The position numbers and the translations under genes were made by a program. Under the pieces are notes generated by a model, which did not search any database, was not told where the DNA came from, and saw only the letters and a program-made list of their open reading frames with translations. Shown in pieces: positions 44,097 to 52,253 of a DNA stretch of 53,559 nucleotides. Each line of letters starts with the position of its first letter. Position 1 is the stretch's first letter. Origin of the DNA: Bermanella sp034112345 (GTDB lineage Bacteria > Pseudomonadota > Gammaproteobacteria > Pseudomonadales > Oceanobacteraceae); NCBI GenBank assembly GCA_034112345.1, contig JAWUVN010000066.1, forward strand, positions 1 to 53,559, read 5' to 3'.

Positions 44097-44124
44097 ATCA
44101 TAGCAGTCCCAACATGCAAAACAA
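44097..44124 (-). promoter_or_regulatory. Candidate csp promoter with extended -10
   Basis: On the minus strand TTGTTT, 16 bases, then TGCTATGAT: an extended -10. Transcription would start near 44090, giving a leader of about 220 bases, similar in scale to the 160-base leader of E. coli cspA. Confidence 0.45.
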
Positions 44125-44480
44125 CTGATAACATCAATTGTAAGTAGCATTTCAATAATAGTTCTGATTTGAGAAATTTGTTAGAAAAAAACACATAATG
44201 TCTAAATAAAAACAAAAAAAACTCTTAAAGCCTTTGTATATGGGTGCTGTAAGCAATTTACTCCATTCTATTTTCACCCCTTAATAGCGATTTAAAAGGC
44301 TCTAACGAGTGTATAAAACCTCGATAATATTAAATAATTTTGTTTATCGAATACATAAATAATGCTGTATTTAGGCTTTATGAGACAAGATTTCTGAGTT
44401 TAAGCTGTATAAACAGCTGGATTATCATAAAGACATATTTGAAACACCTAACCTCAACACACAGAATATCCGGTAAAAGC
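44125..44480. other. Gene-free region upstream of the csp promoter
   Basis: AT-rich, with an A-rich block near 44185-44221. Apart from the likely end of the hslO transcript, nothing recognised. Confidence 0.5.
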
Positions 44481-45368
44481 TTAATGTAAGCCCTTACCAT
44501 TCTGAGCACTTTCCATGGGAAATAAGCCATTAATATCACTTTGCGAAAAACTATAATGCTGACCACAGAACTGACAATCCGCTAGGATCTTAGTTTGCTC
44601 AGTCACAATATCTTGGCATTCCGTGTATCCCATATGAGTTAACGCCACAGATAAGCGCTCTTTCGAACAGCTACAGCTAAATTTCAGAGATTCATCATCA
44701 TATAAGCGCACAACTTCTTCATGATACAACCGATGTAATATTTGATCGCTTTCTAAGTGTAATAACTCATCGTTGCGAATAGTATTGCCAAGCTGGGTTA
44801 AACGATTCCAAGCATCCTCATCCACTTCTAACTCTTCTTGAATCTCACCTAGCTTAGGCAACTCCTGCAATAAAAATCCGGCTGAAACCCCATTTTCACT
44901 GGCTAGCCAGATACGCGTATCTAATTGCTCTGACTGCTTAAAGTAACCTTCTAAACACGAGGCAATATTATCCCCTTCCAACGGCACTATTCCTTGATAG
45001 CGACGACCTTGATCGGGATCAATCGTGATAATTAGCGAACCCTTATCGCCCAGTAAATCGCATCCTCCTAATTCTTGCTCTTCATCAAAGCGTGCTATAG
45101 CCCGCAGCTCGCCTTTGTTACTGGTTTCAGCTTGTAACAACTGGATAGGGCCGTTACCTTGAATTTGTAGTGTTAGAATCCCTTCAATTTTAACCGTCGC
45201 GCTTAATAAGGCTGCCGCTGCCAATAGCTCACCCAGCAAATCTTGAACCGACTGTGGATAAGATTGGCGTGAAAAAATATCCTTGGTAGTTTTATTCAAA
45301 CCCACCAGCTCACCACGAACATGGGTATTATCAAACGTAAATCGTCTCAGGGTATCATTGGTCGCCAT
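44481..45368 (-). CDS. hslO: Redox-regulated chaperone Hsp33
   Basis: 295 residues, with DTLRRFTFDNTHVRGELVGL at the start and the four-Cys redox switch CSC (Cys232, Cys234) and CQFC (Cys265, Cys268) at the end. Zinc-bound and inactive in reducing conditions; oxidation releases the zinc and turns on holdase activity. The linker (about 180-230) is acidic as expected. First to be transcribed after hslR; about 190 bases separate them, so a separate promoter is likely. Confidence 0.95.
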   Translation of the reverse strand: MATNDTLRRFTFDNTHVRGELVGLNKTTKDIFSRQSYPQSVQDLLGELLAAAALLSATVKIEGILTLQIQGNGPIQLLQAETSNKGELRAIARFDEEQELGGCDLLGDKGSLIITIDPDQGRRYQGIVPLEGDNIASCLEGYFKQSEQLDTRIWLASENGVSAGFLLQELPKLGEIQEELEVDEDAWNRLTQLGNTIRNDELLHLESDQILHRLYHEEVVRLYDDESLKFSCSCSKERLSVALTHMGYTECQDIVTEQTKILADCQFCGQHYSFSQSDINGLFPMESAQNGKGLH

Positions 45369-45560
45369 TAAGCGTTTTCCTACTGTCTAGGGTCTGCGGA
45401 TGACGATTATGCAACCTTCATTCGCATTGAATTTTCAGCCAATGATTCCAAAAGAATCACTGTCTCAGTCTATTTAAAGCTAATATTTCAAAGAACAATT
45501 CAGTCATATCAATTTAAGCATGCCGTCATATAGCCGGATTAATATTGTGCCACGGCACTT

Positions 45561-46007
45561 TTATACTTCGATATTTGAATCTTCACGAAAGCGGTGGATC
45601 TGCCTGCGCTCTTTCTTGTTTGGCTTATGATCAAACAAGGGATTCGATTGATTAAATTTACGGCGTCGCTCGCCCTCATCAATTCGATATTTGATACTCT
45701 CAGCGGTTTCTTCATATAGCAATGCCGCTTCTGGAGCGCCTTTACGCTGGCCACTAACGACTTTTATTACCACTGTTTTTTCATCAAAGCCCTGGCGCAC
45801 TTTTACAGTAGCCCCAACTTCAACAATTTTACTCACCTTACTGCGCTGCCCATCATATTGTACTTTTCCGCCTTCAATGGCATTTTTTGCGATGGCACGG
45901 GTTTTAAAAAATCGAGCAGCCCACAACCACTTATCCAAGCGAATACTGTCAGCTTTCGTTGCGGCTTTATTGTTAGCCTTTTGATCATTTTTAGATTTAT
46001 TGCTCAT
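45561..46007 (-). CDS. hslR: Heat-shock protein Hsp15
   Basis: 148 residues with an S4 RNA-binding domain at 22-85 (IRLDKWLWAARFFKTRAIAKNAIEGGKVQYDGQR) and a basic C-terminus (KKERRQIHRF). Binds 50S subunits that carry stalled nascent chains. N-terminal Lys/Asn/Ala extension is unstructured. Gene order yrfG-hslR-hslO is the normal one; it starts 46 bases after the yrfG stop, so co-transcription is likely. Confidence 0.93.
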   Translation of the reverse strand: MSNKSKNDQKANNKAATKADSIRLDKWLWAARFFKTRAIAKNAIEGGKVQYDGQRSKVSKIVEVGATVKVRQGFDEKTVVIKVVSGQRKGAPEAALLYEETAESIKYRIDEGERRRKFNQSNPLFDHKPNKKERRQIHRFREDSNIEV

Positions 46008-46053
46008 TTACCACGTAACTTTTGTTGTTTGGCTATGTTTTCTAATGTCGCCA

Positions 46054-46734
46054 TCAGGCTTCTAAGTCTTGATCCAATAACGCCGCTGGCATGATGTCGC
46101 TAAAAAGGTCCACACTATCAAAGTCTGCATGGGTATTTTTAGGCTTTTGACTATCAGGCTGACTCACACACAATAAGTGCTTGAAACCATATCGCTTGGC
46201 AGATTCTAACACAGCTATACTGTCATCAATTAAAACGGTGCGTTCTATATCAAACCCCTCGTCATCTAACAAATGCTGCCAAAACGCTTGGTCTTCTTTA
46301 GGGTACTGATAATCATGCGAACTAATTATGCGGTCGACCATAGAATCTAGGCCTGTGTGCATCATTTTTAAATCCACACCGTCACGATGCGCATTGGTCA
46401 CAATCACACTCCGCTTTCCTGCCTGCTTCAAGGCACTTAAAAAGTCAGGTACATGAGGACGAAATTGAATTTTGTGCGCCACATCTTTTTTAATATCTGC
46501 AATAGGCAAACTGGTTAGCTCACTCCAGTAGTCCAAGCAATACCATTCAAGCTGACCCACCTTCTCTTTCATCTGGCTTGTGAGCTTATCTAACGCTTGC
46601 TGCTTTTCCATGTCGTGATGATCAGCGTATTTATGAGGCAGGTGTTCTAGCCAAAAGTAATTATCAAAGTGCAGATCTAATAAGGTGCCATCCATATCAA
46701 GTAAAACGGTATCTATATCATTCCAATGGATCAT
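46054..46734 (-). CDS. yrfG: HAD-family GMP/IMP nucleotidase YrfG
   Basis: 226 residues. HAD motif I LLDMDGTLLDL (nucleophile Asp13 and acid Asp15), motif II VIVTNAHRDG, motif III Lys in the SSHDYQYPKEDQAFW region, and motif IV VLIDDSIAVLESA. E. coli YrfG dephosphorylates purine monophosphates; the metal ligands are all present. Divergent from nudE with 79 bases between. Confidence 0.88.
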   Translation of the reverse strand: MIHWNDIDTVLLDMDGTLLDLHFDNYFWLEHLPHKYADHHDMEKQQALDKLTSQMKEKVGQLEWYCLDYWSELTSLPIADIKKDVAHKIQFRPHVPDFLSALKQAGKRSVIVTNAHRDGVDLKMMHTGLDSMVDRIISSHDYQYPKEDQAFWQHLLDDEGFDIERTVLIDDSIAVLESAKRYGFKHLLCVSQPDSQKPKNTHADFDSVDLFSDIMPAALLDQDLEA

Positions 46735-46813
46735 TTATGTCGCGCCCTTTTGTGTTCACACTATATGCTAGTACCATCAATTATAGATGGATTAACGTGA
46801 GCCAGAAACAATC

Positions 46814-47365
46814 ATGAAGCAGAAACCACAAATACTCGATTCACATATCATTGCCAAAAGTCGCTTGTTTACCATTGAATCGTTCGATTTAGAGTTTTCC
46901 AACGGGGTAAAGCGTACCTACGAACGTCTAGTACCAGGAGGATCTGGTGCCGTTATGATGGTCCCAATCAACGAAAAGGGAGAAGTTCTATTAATTAAAG
47001 AATACGGCGTTGGAATTGAAGAATATTCACTGACCCTGCCCAAGGGTGCAGTGGATCTTGGCGAAGCACTAGAAAATGCGGCCAATCGAGAGTTAAAAGA
47101 AGAAATTCATTACGGTGCTGGTAAATTACACTATTTAAAGAACCTAAGCTTATCCCCAAGCTATATAAAAGGTGGCATTGATGTGTATATTGCACTAGAC
47201 CTATACCCAGCGTCTTTGCAAGGTGACGAACCCGAACCACTAGAAGTTGTAGCCTGGCCACTTGAAAATATTGATGAACTGGTAATGCGCAGCGATGTAA
47301 CTGAAGGCCGTGCCATTGCTGCCTTATACATGGCAAAATACTGGTTAAGCCAGAATAAAGTATAA
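46814..47365 (+). CDS. nudE: ADP compounds hydrolase NudE
   Basis: 183 residues. The Nudix box is GAVDLGEALENAANRELKEE, matching GX5EX7REUXEE, then IHYG: the box Gly that normally follows EEX is His. The catalytic Glu residues are present, so activity on ADP-ribose and related ADP sugars is still expected. Leads a two-gene unit with cysQ (gap about 90 bases), an order also seen in Pseudomonas. Confidence 0.9.
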   Translation: MKQKPQILDSHIIAKSRLFTIESFDLEFSNGVKRTYERLVPGGSGAVMMVPINEKGEVLLIKEYGVGIEEYSLTLPKGAVDLGEALENAANRELKEEIHYGAGKLHYLKNLSLSPSYIKGGIDVYIALDLYPASLQGDEPEPLEVVAWPLENIDELVMRSDVTEGRAIAALYMAKYWLSQNKV

Positions 47366-47457
47366 CGATATTGGCAAGTACAATCAGCACATACCTAAAT
47401 AAGCACTAGGCCATGATGCCTAACCAATGATGGTGATAAAAAGAATAAGGAGTCCGC

Positions 47458-48273
47458 ATGCAACCGAATTACGCAGATGTGATTACACTGGCCAAACAGG
47501 CCGGAGCTGCCATTTTAGAGATCTACAATCGCAGCCAATACACGGTAGTAGAAAAACTGGATGAGAGCCCGCTTACAGAAGCTGATATTACCGCTCATAA
47601 CATTCTTGAAGCGGGCTTAAAGAAAATACGCGACATTCCCGTTATCAGCGAAGAATCTGACGTACCCAGCAAAGACGAACGCGACAGCTGGGATCAGTTT
47701 TGGTTGATAGACCCTTTAGATGGCACCAAAGAATTCATTGATCGAAATGGTGAATTCACCATTAATATTGCACTAATCCTAAATCACGAACCCATCTTTG
47801 GCTTAATTTACGCTCCTGTTACCGATGAAATTTTTTACGGGGGTAATGACAAAGCGTACTGCATTCAAGGTAATCAAGCCCCTATATTACTAAAGGCGAG
47901 CAGCCCCAGCGCCCAAGTAAGGAAACACAAACATATTCGTGTATTTGGCAGTCGTCGCCATGCCACCGAACAAATCGAAATATTATGCGATCACCTGCGT
48001 GAGCGTTTATCTGAGGTCAAATTAATTTCGGTGGGCAGTGCGTTAAAGCTGGCCTATCTCGCTGATGGCCAAGCAGAGCTTTACCCAAGATTTGGTAACG
48101 TAAGTGAATGGGACATTGCTGCTGGGCACGCTATTTTAAGGTGCGTAGGAGGTGATATATTAACCCGTCAATATGAACCTTTACGTTATGGGGATAAGCC
48201 CTCTGTCATTGTACCTGGCTTTATCGCATTGGGTTCTGTGGATTATGATTGGCGACCCTTACTGCTAAGTTAG
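47458..48273 (+). CDS. cysQ: 3'(2'),5'-bisphosphate nucleotidase CysQ
   Basis: 271 residues of the inositol monophosphatase superfamily. Metal site motifs: ISEESD, DPLDGTKEFIDRNGEFTINIALI, and WDIAAGHAIL at the C-terminal end. It removes 3'-phosphate from PAP, a by-product of sulfate assimilation. AAGGAG precedes the ATG at eight bases. Paired with nudE, both being clean-up enzymes for nucleotide derivatives. Confidence 0.94.
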   Translation: MQPNYADVITLAKQAGAAILEIYNRSQYTVVEKLDESPLTEADITAHNILEAGLKKIRDIPVISEESDVPSKDERDSWDQFWLIDPLDGTKEFIDRNGEFTINIALILNHEPIFGLIYAPVTDEIFYGGNDKAYCIQGNQAPILLKASSPSAQVRKHKHIRVFGSRRHATEQIEILCDHLRERLSEVKLISVGSALKLAYLADGQAELYPRFGNVSEWDIAAGHAILRCVGGDILTRQYEPLRYGDKPSVIVPGFIALGSVDYDWRPLLLS

Positions 48274-48677
48274 TTTATGCCGTCTTCGTCTTTCATCTGT
48301 GTTATGGACCAGAGAGGATCAACAAAACACAAACAGTAAGCCTTTTAACCAAGGCTTAAACACCTTTATAAATAAACCGATAGTAAACATGCTCAGTTTA
48401 TTTGCGACTACTATGTATTAACCCACCTGTTTAGACTTATTAATCCCACCCATAATTTTCAAGACAACTGCCTCGCCCATCATTCGTGACATGACAGCAT
48501 GAGCACTCAAAGTCGGTCAGAATGCACTTCTTTCGTCCTTTTTAAACACGCCTTCAGTCGTGATTAATTTTTTAATCATTAACGACCTTTTTTTCATAAG
48601 AAAACAATACTAGAACTCACTCACATAATTGACTTTATTTACTAGACTTAGGCTAAACAGAGACAAAAGAGCTAATC
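48274..48677. other. Intergenic region at the edge of the accessory island
   Basis: No gene. TAAGCCTT-TTAACC-AAGGCTTA at 48337-48358 may be the cysQ terminator, though without a T tract. A TTGACT at 48629-48634 may be a -35 for the next gene, but no matching -10 was found. Confidence 0.45.
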
Positions 48678-48905
48678 ATGACGTATAGCATCCACCCAAA
48701 AATACATCGCTTGCAGCATGAGGTCCTCACCCTAGAGCGCCACCTTGCCAATGCTCGGCAACGCCTAGGCATGACAAACCCTAAGATATTACAGAACTAC
48801 AAAAACATGATTCAGAGCCGAAAAGAACTGATTGATTTATTGCACACCAAGCATGAAACATACATGAAAAATCGAACCTTCCACTCTTACCAGGACAGTA
48901 TCTAA
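48678..48905 (+). CDS. Small hypothetical helical protein
   Basis: 75 residues, probably one long coiled helix: IHPKIHRLQHEVLTLERHLANARQRLG and ILQNYKNMIQSRKELIDLLHTKHETYM. Rich in His, Arg and Lys. AGAG is about eight bases ahead of the ATG and a strong terminator follows, so it is a self-contained transcription unit. I recognise no family; an RNA- or protein-binding role is possible. Confidence 0.6.
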   Translation: MTYSIHPKIHRLQHEVLTLERHLANARQRLGMTNPKILQNYKNMIQSRKELIDLLHTKHETYMKNRTFHSYQDSI

Positions 48906-48956
48906 GCACATTTCAATTCAAGAAAAACGGCAGCACCACCCATACCCTAGGTGTTA

Positions 48957-48981
48957 AAAAGGGCGCATAATGCGCCCTTTT
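48957..48981 (+). terminator. Terminator of the 75-residue gene
   Basis: A4-GGGCGCA-TAA-TGCGCCC-T4: 7-bp GC-rich stem with T tract. Confidence 0.85.
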
Positions 48982-49293
48982 ATAAGTGGCGAGCCAAAGC
49001 AAGCGAACATGATCGCCATATCACCCAGTAACTTGACTGTCACAAAAAAGACATTTAATACGTAGAGCATGGCAAACACTAACCTACACTTGATTCTTGT
49101 GTAGGTTCCTCACAAATTAAATCTCCAAGGTTTGTGTAGTGGTACATTACTTTAGCTTTGTACGCGGTATGCGACCTCAAGTTTTTTTACGATCAGTTGC
49201 TTGCTTATCGGTAAAACCTTTAATGAATTTATCTGTACCTACATTGCTATTCACGGCAGGATAAAGGCTCTTAATATTGTGATTACTTAATGC
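48982..49293. other. Gene-free region with a 9-bp perfect inverted repeat
   Basis: AACCTACAC-N9-GTGTAGGTT at 49081-49107, with no T tract on either side. Otherwise nothing recognised. Confidence 0.45.
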
Positions 49294-49327
49294 AAAAAAA
49301 CCTAACTTTTAAGAGTTAGGTTTTTTA
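49294..49327. terminator. Bidirectional terminator at the end of the island operon
   Basis: AAAAAACCTAACT-TTTAAG-AGTTAGGTTTTTT, 60 bases after the last minus-strand gene. Confidence 0.8.
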
Positions 49328-49385
49328 GTATCTTGAAAATTATTGCGGACGGTACATCTTGATAACTCTAAAATGACAGCCTAAT

Positions 49386-49862
49386 CTATTGTGTTGCAGG
49401 CTCAAGTTGTAACCCATCCAATAAGTGAACCCTACCACCTAACATCCTAAACCTATCAATAGTTATTTTTTCTACTTGCATGGCTTCCTTTTCTTGATCA
49501 AATATACTCTCATAAATAGCTACTGGACTTTTGTATGCTTTTAAAAAATCCTTAAATCCGCCCATCACATCATTCTCCTTTTCTTCAAACCTGATTACCC
49601 TAGGAAAAACTAAATCTTTTATCCCTACATCCTTCGTGACCCTATCCTTTACTGCCTCCATACCATCAGTGATACTAGGAATCACAAGTTCATTAGGATT
49701 CATTACTGTTATGAATATATTCAATGGGTCACTACGCTGCACCAAACACACAAATCCATAAGTATCTTCATCTGCTTCTGCCCAAAATTCAAAATCAAAA
49801 AACAACTTTGATTCTGATTCAATCTTACGTACTTGACCATTTACAAATTTATTAATCATCAT
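49386..49862 (-). CDS. Hypothetical protein, candidate immunity partner of the RES-like fragment
   Basis: 158 residues, acidic and soluble, with no signal peptide: FFDFEFWAEADEDTYGFVCLVQ near the start, MGGFKDFLKAYKSPVAIYESIFDQEKEAM toward the end. I do not recognise the family. It starts inside the stop of the RES-like fragment (ATGA overlap), the arrangement of toxin-immunity pairs, so an immunity role is inferred from position only. Followed by a terminator. Confidence 0.6.
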   Translation of the reverse strand: MMINKFVNGQVRKIESESKLFFDFEFWAEADEDTYGFVCLVQRSDPLNIFITVMNPNELVIPSITDGMEAVKDRVTKDVGIKDLVFPRVIRFEEKENDVMGGFKDFLKAYKSPVAIYESIFDQEKEAMQVEKITIDRFRMLGGRVHLLDGLQLEPATQ

Positions 49863-50161
49863 TTCACCAAGCTTGAGTCAAAAAGTATTATGTTCACACA
49901 GGCATCTTCTTGGGACGCTGGAGCGATAATTCCATTGTAACCTTTCCCTTCAGCATATTTACCAAGTGGATTTGTAATTTCATAATTCCATTCTTTATCT
50001 GGACCCGTTCGAACAGTAGGGTTAGTCAAGTCCAATAAATCAATTTTAACATTATAATGGTTATTCACCAGCCCCTCTAAGGAAGCATTATTACCGGTAA
50101 ATACTGAATTAACTATTTCTGAATAGATGTAAATTATACCGCAGACTAACTTACAGTTGAT
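49859..50161 (-). pseudogene. 5'-truncated RES-like toxin fragment
   Basis: The annotated-length frame from a GTG at 50068 is 69 residues, but coding-like sequence continues upstream in frame to a TAA at 50162-50164 with no ATG, GTG or TTG: ...IYIYSEIVNSVFTGNNASLEGL, then YNVKIDLLDLTNPTV and ITNPLGKYAEGKGYNGIIAPASQ...VNIILFD. The last part resembles the C-terminal half of RES domains (LDLT..., G.dGI..PSA...N.vlF), which are NAD+-degrading toxins. The catalytic N-terminal half is missing, so it is probably a dead remnant. Family assignment is tentative. Confidence 0.45.
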
Positions 50162-50411
50162 TTAAGTAATCACCATCTCATTCATTAAGTTTATGCATCC
50201 ATAAAAGCTTAATGCTAAATACTTAGCGGTATAATTAGCTTCAATTGAGCCTAGATTATCACCTCCAAAATAGAGTTATCATCTTTGATGATTAAAATGT
50301 AATTAGGGCCGGGGGGTTTTGTAGTGGTCGAGAAGATTTTGTAAAAATGGGGGGCGGATGGCTTACCTACTAATACTTACATCAATGCATTGACTGTCTA
50401 TTTAGCACTGG

Positions 50412-50900
50412 CTAACCCAAGGTATCATGAGCCGTATTTCTTTTTCTCATCCAAATAAAAGCAAGTAATGAAAGACTTACCTCTGTATCAAAAAAATTTT
50501 CAGAAAATAACTCCATTTTAATTGGGAGAAAAATTCTTAATGCATTAAACCTAATTCTTATACTAGTATTATTTTTGTTATCTACAATTACTGTGTCCTG
50601 GTGCAACAATCGATTTCCAAAACCTCTCGCTAAAGTATCAATTTTAAATATAACTTTATCACCCTTAATAAACATATATTGATTAGCCCACCCATTAGGA
50701 TCTTTAATAAAATCAAGCCTACCTAAATTCACTTTATTTAAATAGGTTTCTCCATCAGTATCACAAATTAGCTTGCCAGCTTTAACTACTTCAATGCGAT
50801 CGTTGTTAATAATACGAAATTCAAATCCCTCTAACTCGCTTTGCTTAGGACCAAAATATAAATCTTGGGATAAAAATCTATTTTTCAACCAAATACTCAT
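50412..50900 (-). CDS. Hypothetical protein with hydrophobic C-terminal tail
   Basis: About 162 residues from the ATG at 50900, which has AGGTGAG close upstream; a GTG three codons earlier is less likely. Strand-rich body (FRIINNDRIEVVKAGKLICDT, YMFIKGDKVIFKIDTLA) and a C-terminal hydrophobic stretch (VSLSLLAFIWMRKRN) that may anchor it. Not recognised. It lies between the RES-like fragment (250 bases) and the broken two-TM gene. The gene-free 250 bases at 50162-50411 have G-rich patches (CCGGGGGG, GGGGGGCGG) unlike the island. Confidence 0.5.
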   Translation of the reverse strand: MSIWLKNRFLSQDLYFGPKQSELEGFEFRIINNDRIEVVKAGKLICDTDGETYLNKVNLGRLDFIKDPNGWANQYMFIKGDKVIFKIDTLARGFGNRLLHQDTVIVDNKNNTSIRIRFNALRIFLPIKMELFSENFFDTEVSLSLLAFIWMRKRNTAHDTLG

Positions 50901-51029
50901 GCTACTCACCTTTTTTACACCATACTGCCCCCCGATTTCTTAGCTGATCGCCACCTTGATCTATAGTGCCTTCGGATTTTTTAACCAGCTAATCACCTAA
51001 CTATCAAGACGTCAATTATGGCTATTCGA

Positions 51030-51533
51030 CTAATCCAGCTCCGTTTGGCAACTTACTTCGCGGAGCCGTCCAATTGCCACCTCAGTGGACGGTGGATGGT
51101 CTCCGATACCATCCCTTTTCCCTAAGTTTAAATATTCAATTTCTATACATCCTTTTGGCTTATCCAGCCAAGCGAAATTAAAAATGGAATCATTAAACAT
51201 ATTTCTAGCCGCCTGATATGAGTGAAAATTTTTCCATCTATACATATAATGTACCATTCCGTAGTTCCTTTAAAACCACATAATTTACCGGATAAAGTTA
51301 TTTTATTATCGTCAAACTCCGCTATAAGGTTCGGAAGCTTAATATAGAAATACGAAAAATGAATAAAAGCGACAACAAAAAAAACTATAATCGTTTTTTT
51401 TATGCGCTATTGATCTATCATTTTTAAATGCTGAATATACTTGCGCGGGTATTATTATCCCTGCAAAAAAAACCACAAACCACAGAGAGGCTTTAACCCA
51501 GTAAGTCCAATTAAATGCGGTGACTTCAATCAT
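51030..51533 (-). pseudogene. Two-TM membrane gene broken by two frameshifts
   Basis: Three frames join into one protein. 51533-51339 begins MIEVTAFNWTYWVKASLWFVV after AAGGA and has one TM. A one-base shift in the A8 run near 51380 would continue TIIVFFVVAFIHFSYFYIKL (second TM) and EFDDNKITLSGKLCGFKG. A second shift in the A5 run near 51239-51243 enters NFHSYQAARNMFNDSIFNF and IEIEYLNLGKRDGIGD to the stop at 51030. A separate small ORF from ATG 51257, with AAAGGA upstream, is the alternative for the last part. Decay or homopolymer errors are both possible. Confidence 0.45.
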
Positions 51534-51671
51534 AATTATTCCTTATCACGCTTCCAAGTATCAGATGGATTGAATATGATTAAGTAATTTACTATATCTT
51601 ATCAATTTTTCAGGGGGATTCGGTTAAGCATTACAAATACCCCATTGGATCAGGTTTTATCTTTAATAATA

Positions 51672-52157
51672 TTAATTTTCTTGCTCGGCATACACAATAC
51701 ACTGAGCAGATGTGTCACTTTTACCAAACCCAATATAACGTATGTATATACTATTTTTTTCGTTAAATTTTCCCTTTGATGAAAAAGAAAAACAATAGCT
51801 CGGTCTAGTATGGCTGTATATATTAACTTCCTCATCTAGAAATAATCTAACACCAGTAGTTGTATATTTTAGAGAATGAAGTGCACCTCTAAATTCTGTA
51901 TATTCATTTTTTTCATAAGCATCCCACACTGAATACTGTCTTATTGTTGATAAAACCTCCCTCATAGGCAACCATATCAATGCAACCATGAACACAATTA
52001 CCAAGAAAGAATAGGTCTTTGCTATTCCATATCTTTTTTGACACCCTTCTTTGGCTTTATACAAGCCATAAACAACCCCTAAAAAAGCAACTATATTTAT
52101 TCCGTTTAATACAAATATACTCACTATTGAAGGCGGTTGCATTTCAAAAACAATCAT
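51672..52157 (-). CDS. Two-TM membrane protein, unknown family
   Basis: 161 residues. TM1 about 11-33 (IFVLNGINIVAFLGVVYGLY) and TM2 about 48-65 (YSFLVIVFMVALIWLPM), then a soluble domain of about 95 residues: YTEFRGALHSLKYTTTGVRLFLDEEVNIYS and CFSFSSKG, ending with Cys in SAQCIVYAEQEN. Its plan, two TM then a domain starting with a short Gly loop, is like the broken gene just downstream. I do not know the family. Immunity-like, but that is only inference. Confidence 0.55.
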   Translation of the reverse strand: MIVFEMQPPSIVSIFVLNGINIVAFLGVVYGLYKAKEGCQKRYGIAKTYSFLVIVFMVALIWLPMREVLSTIRQYSVWDAYEKNEYTEFRGALHSLKYTTTGVRLFLDEEVNIYSHTRPSYCFSFSSKGKFNEKNSIYIRYIGFGKSDTSAQCIVYAEQEN

Positions 52158-52253
52158 TTAATTTCTCTATTAGTTTCTACAGTATCAATAATCTTACCTG
52201 TACAACCTACATCACAATCCCATTCAAGATTTCACAACTAAAATTCCGATTGA

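Noticed and set aside
46995..47390. 131-codon minus-strand frame opposite nudE
   Set aside because: nudE is clearly coding; the opposite frame has no family resemblance.
49081..49107. Integron attC site
   Set aside because: The inverted repeat lacks the attC core motifs and no integrase or array of similar repeats is present.
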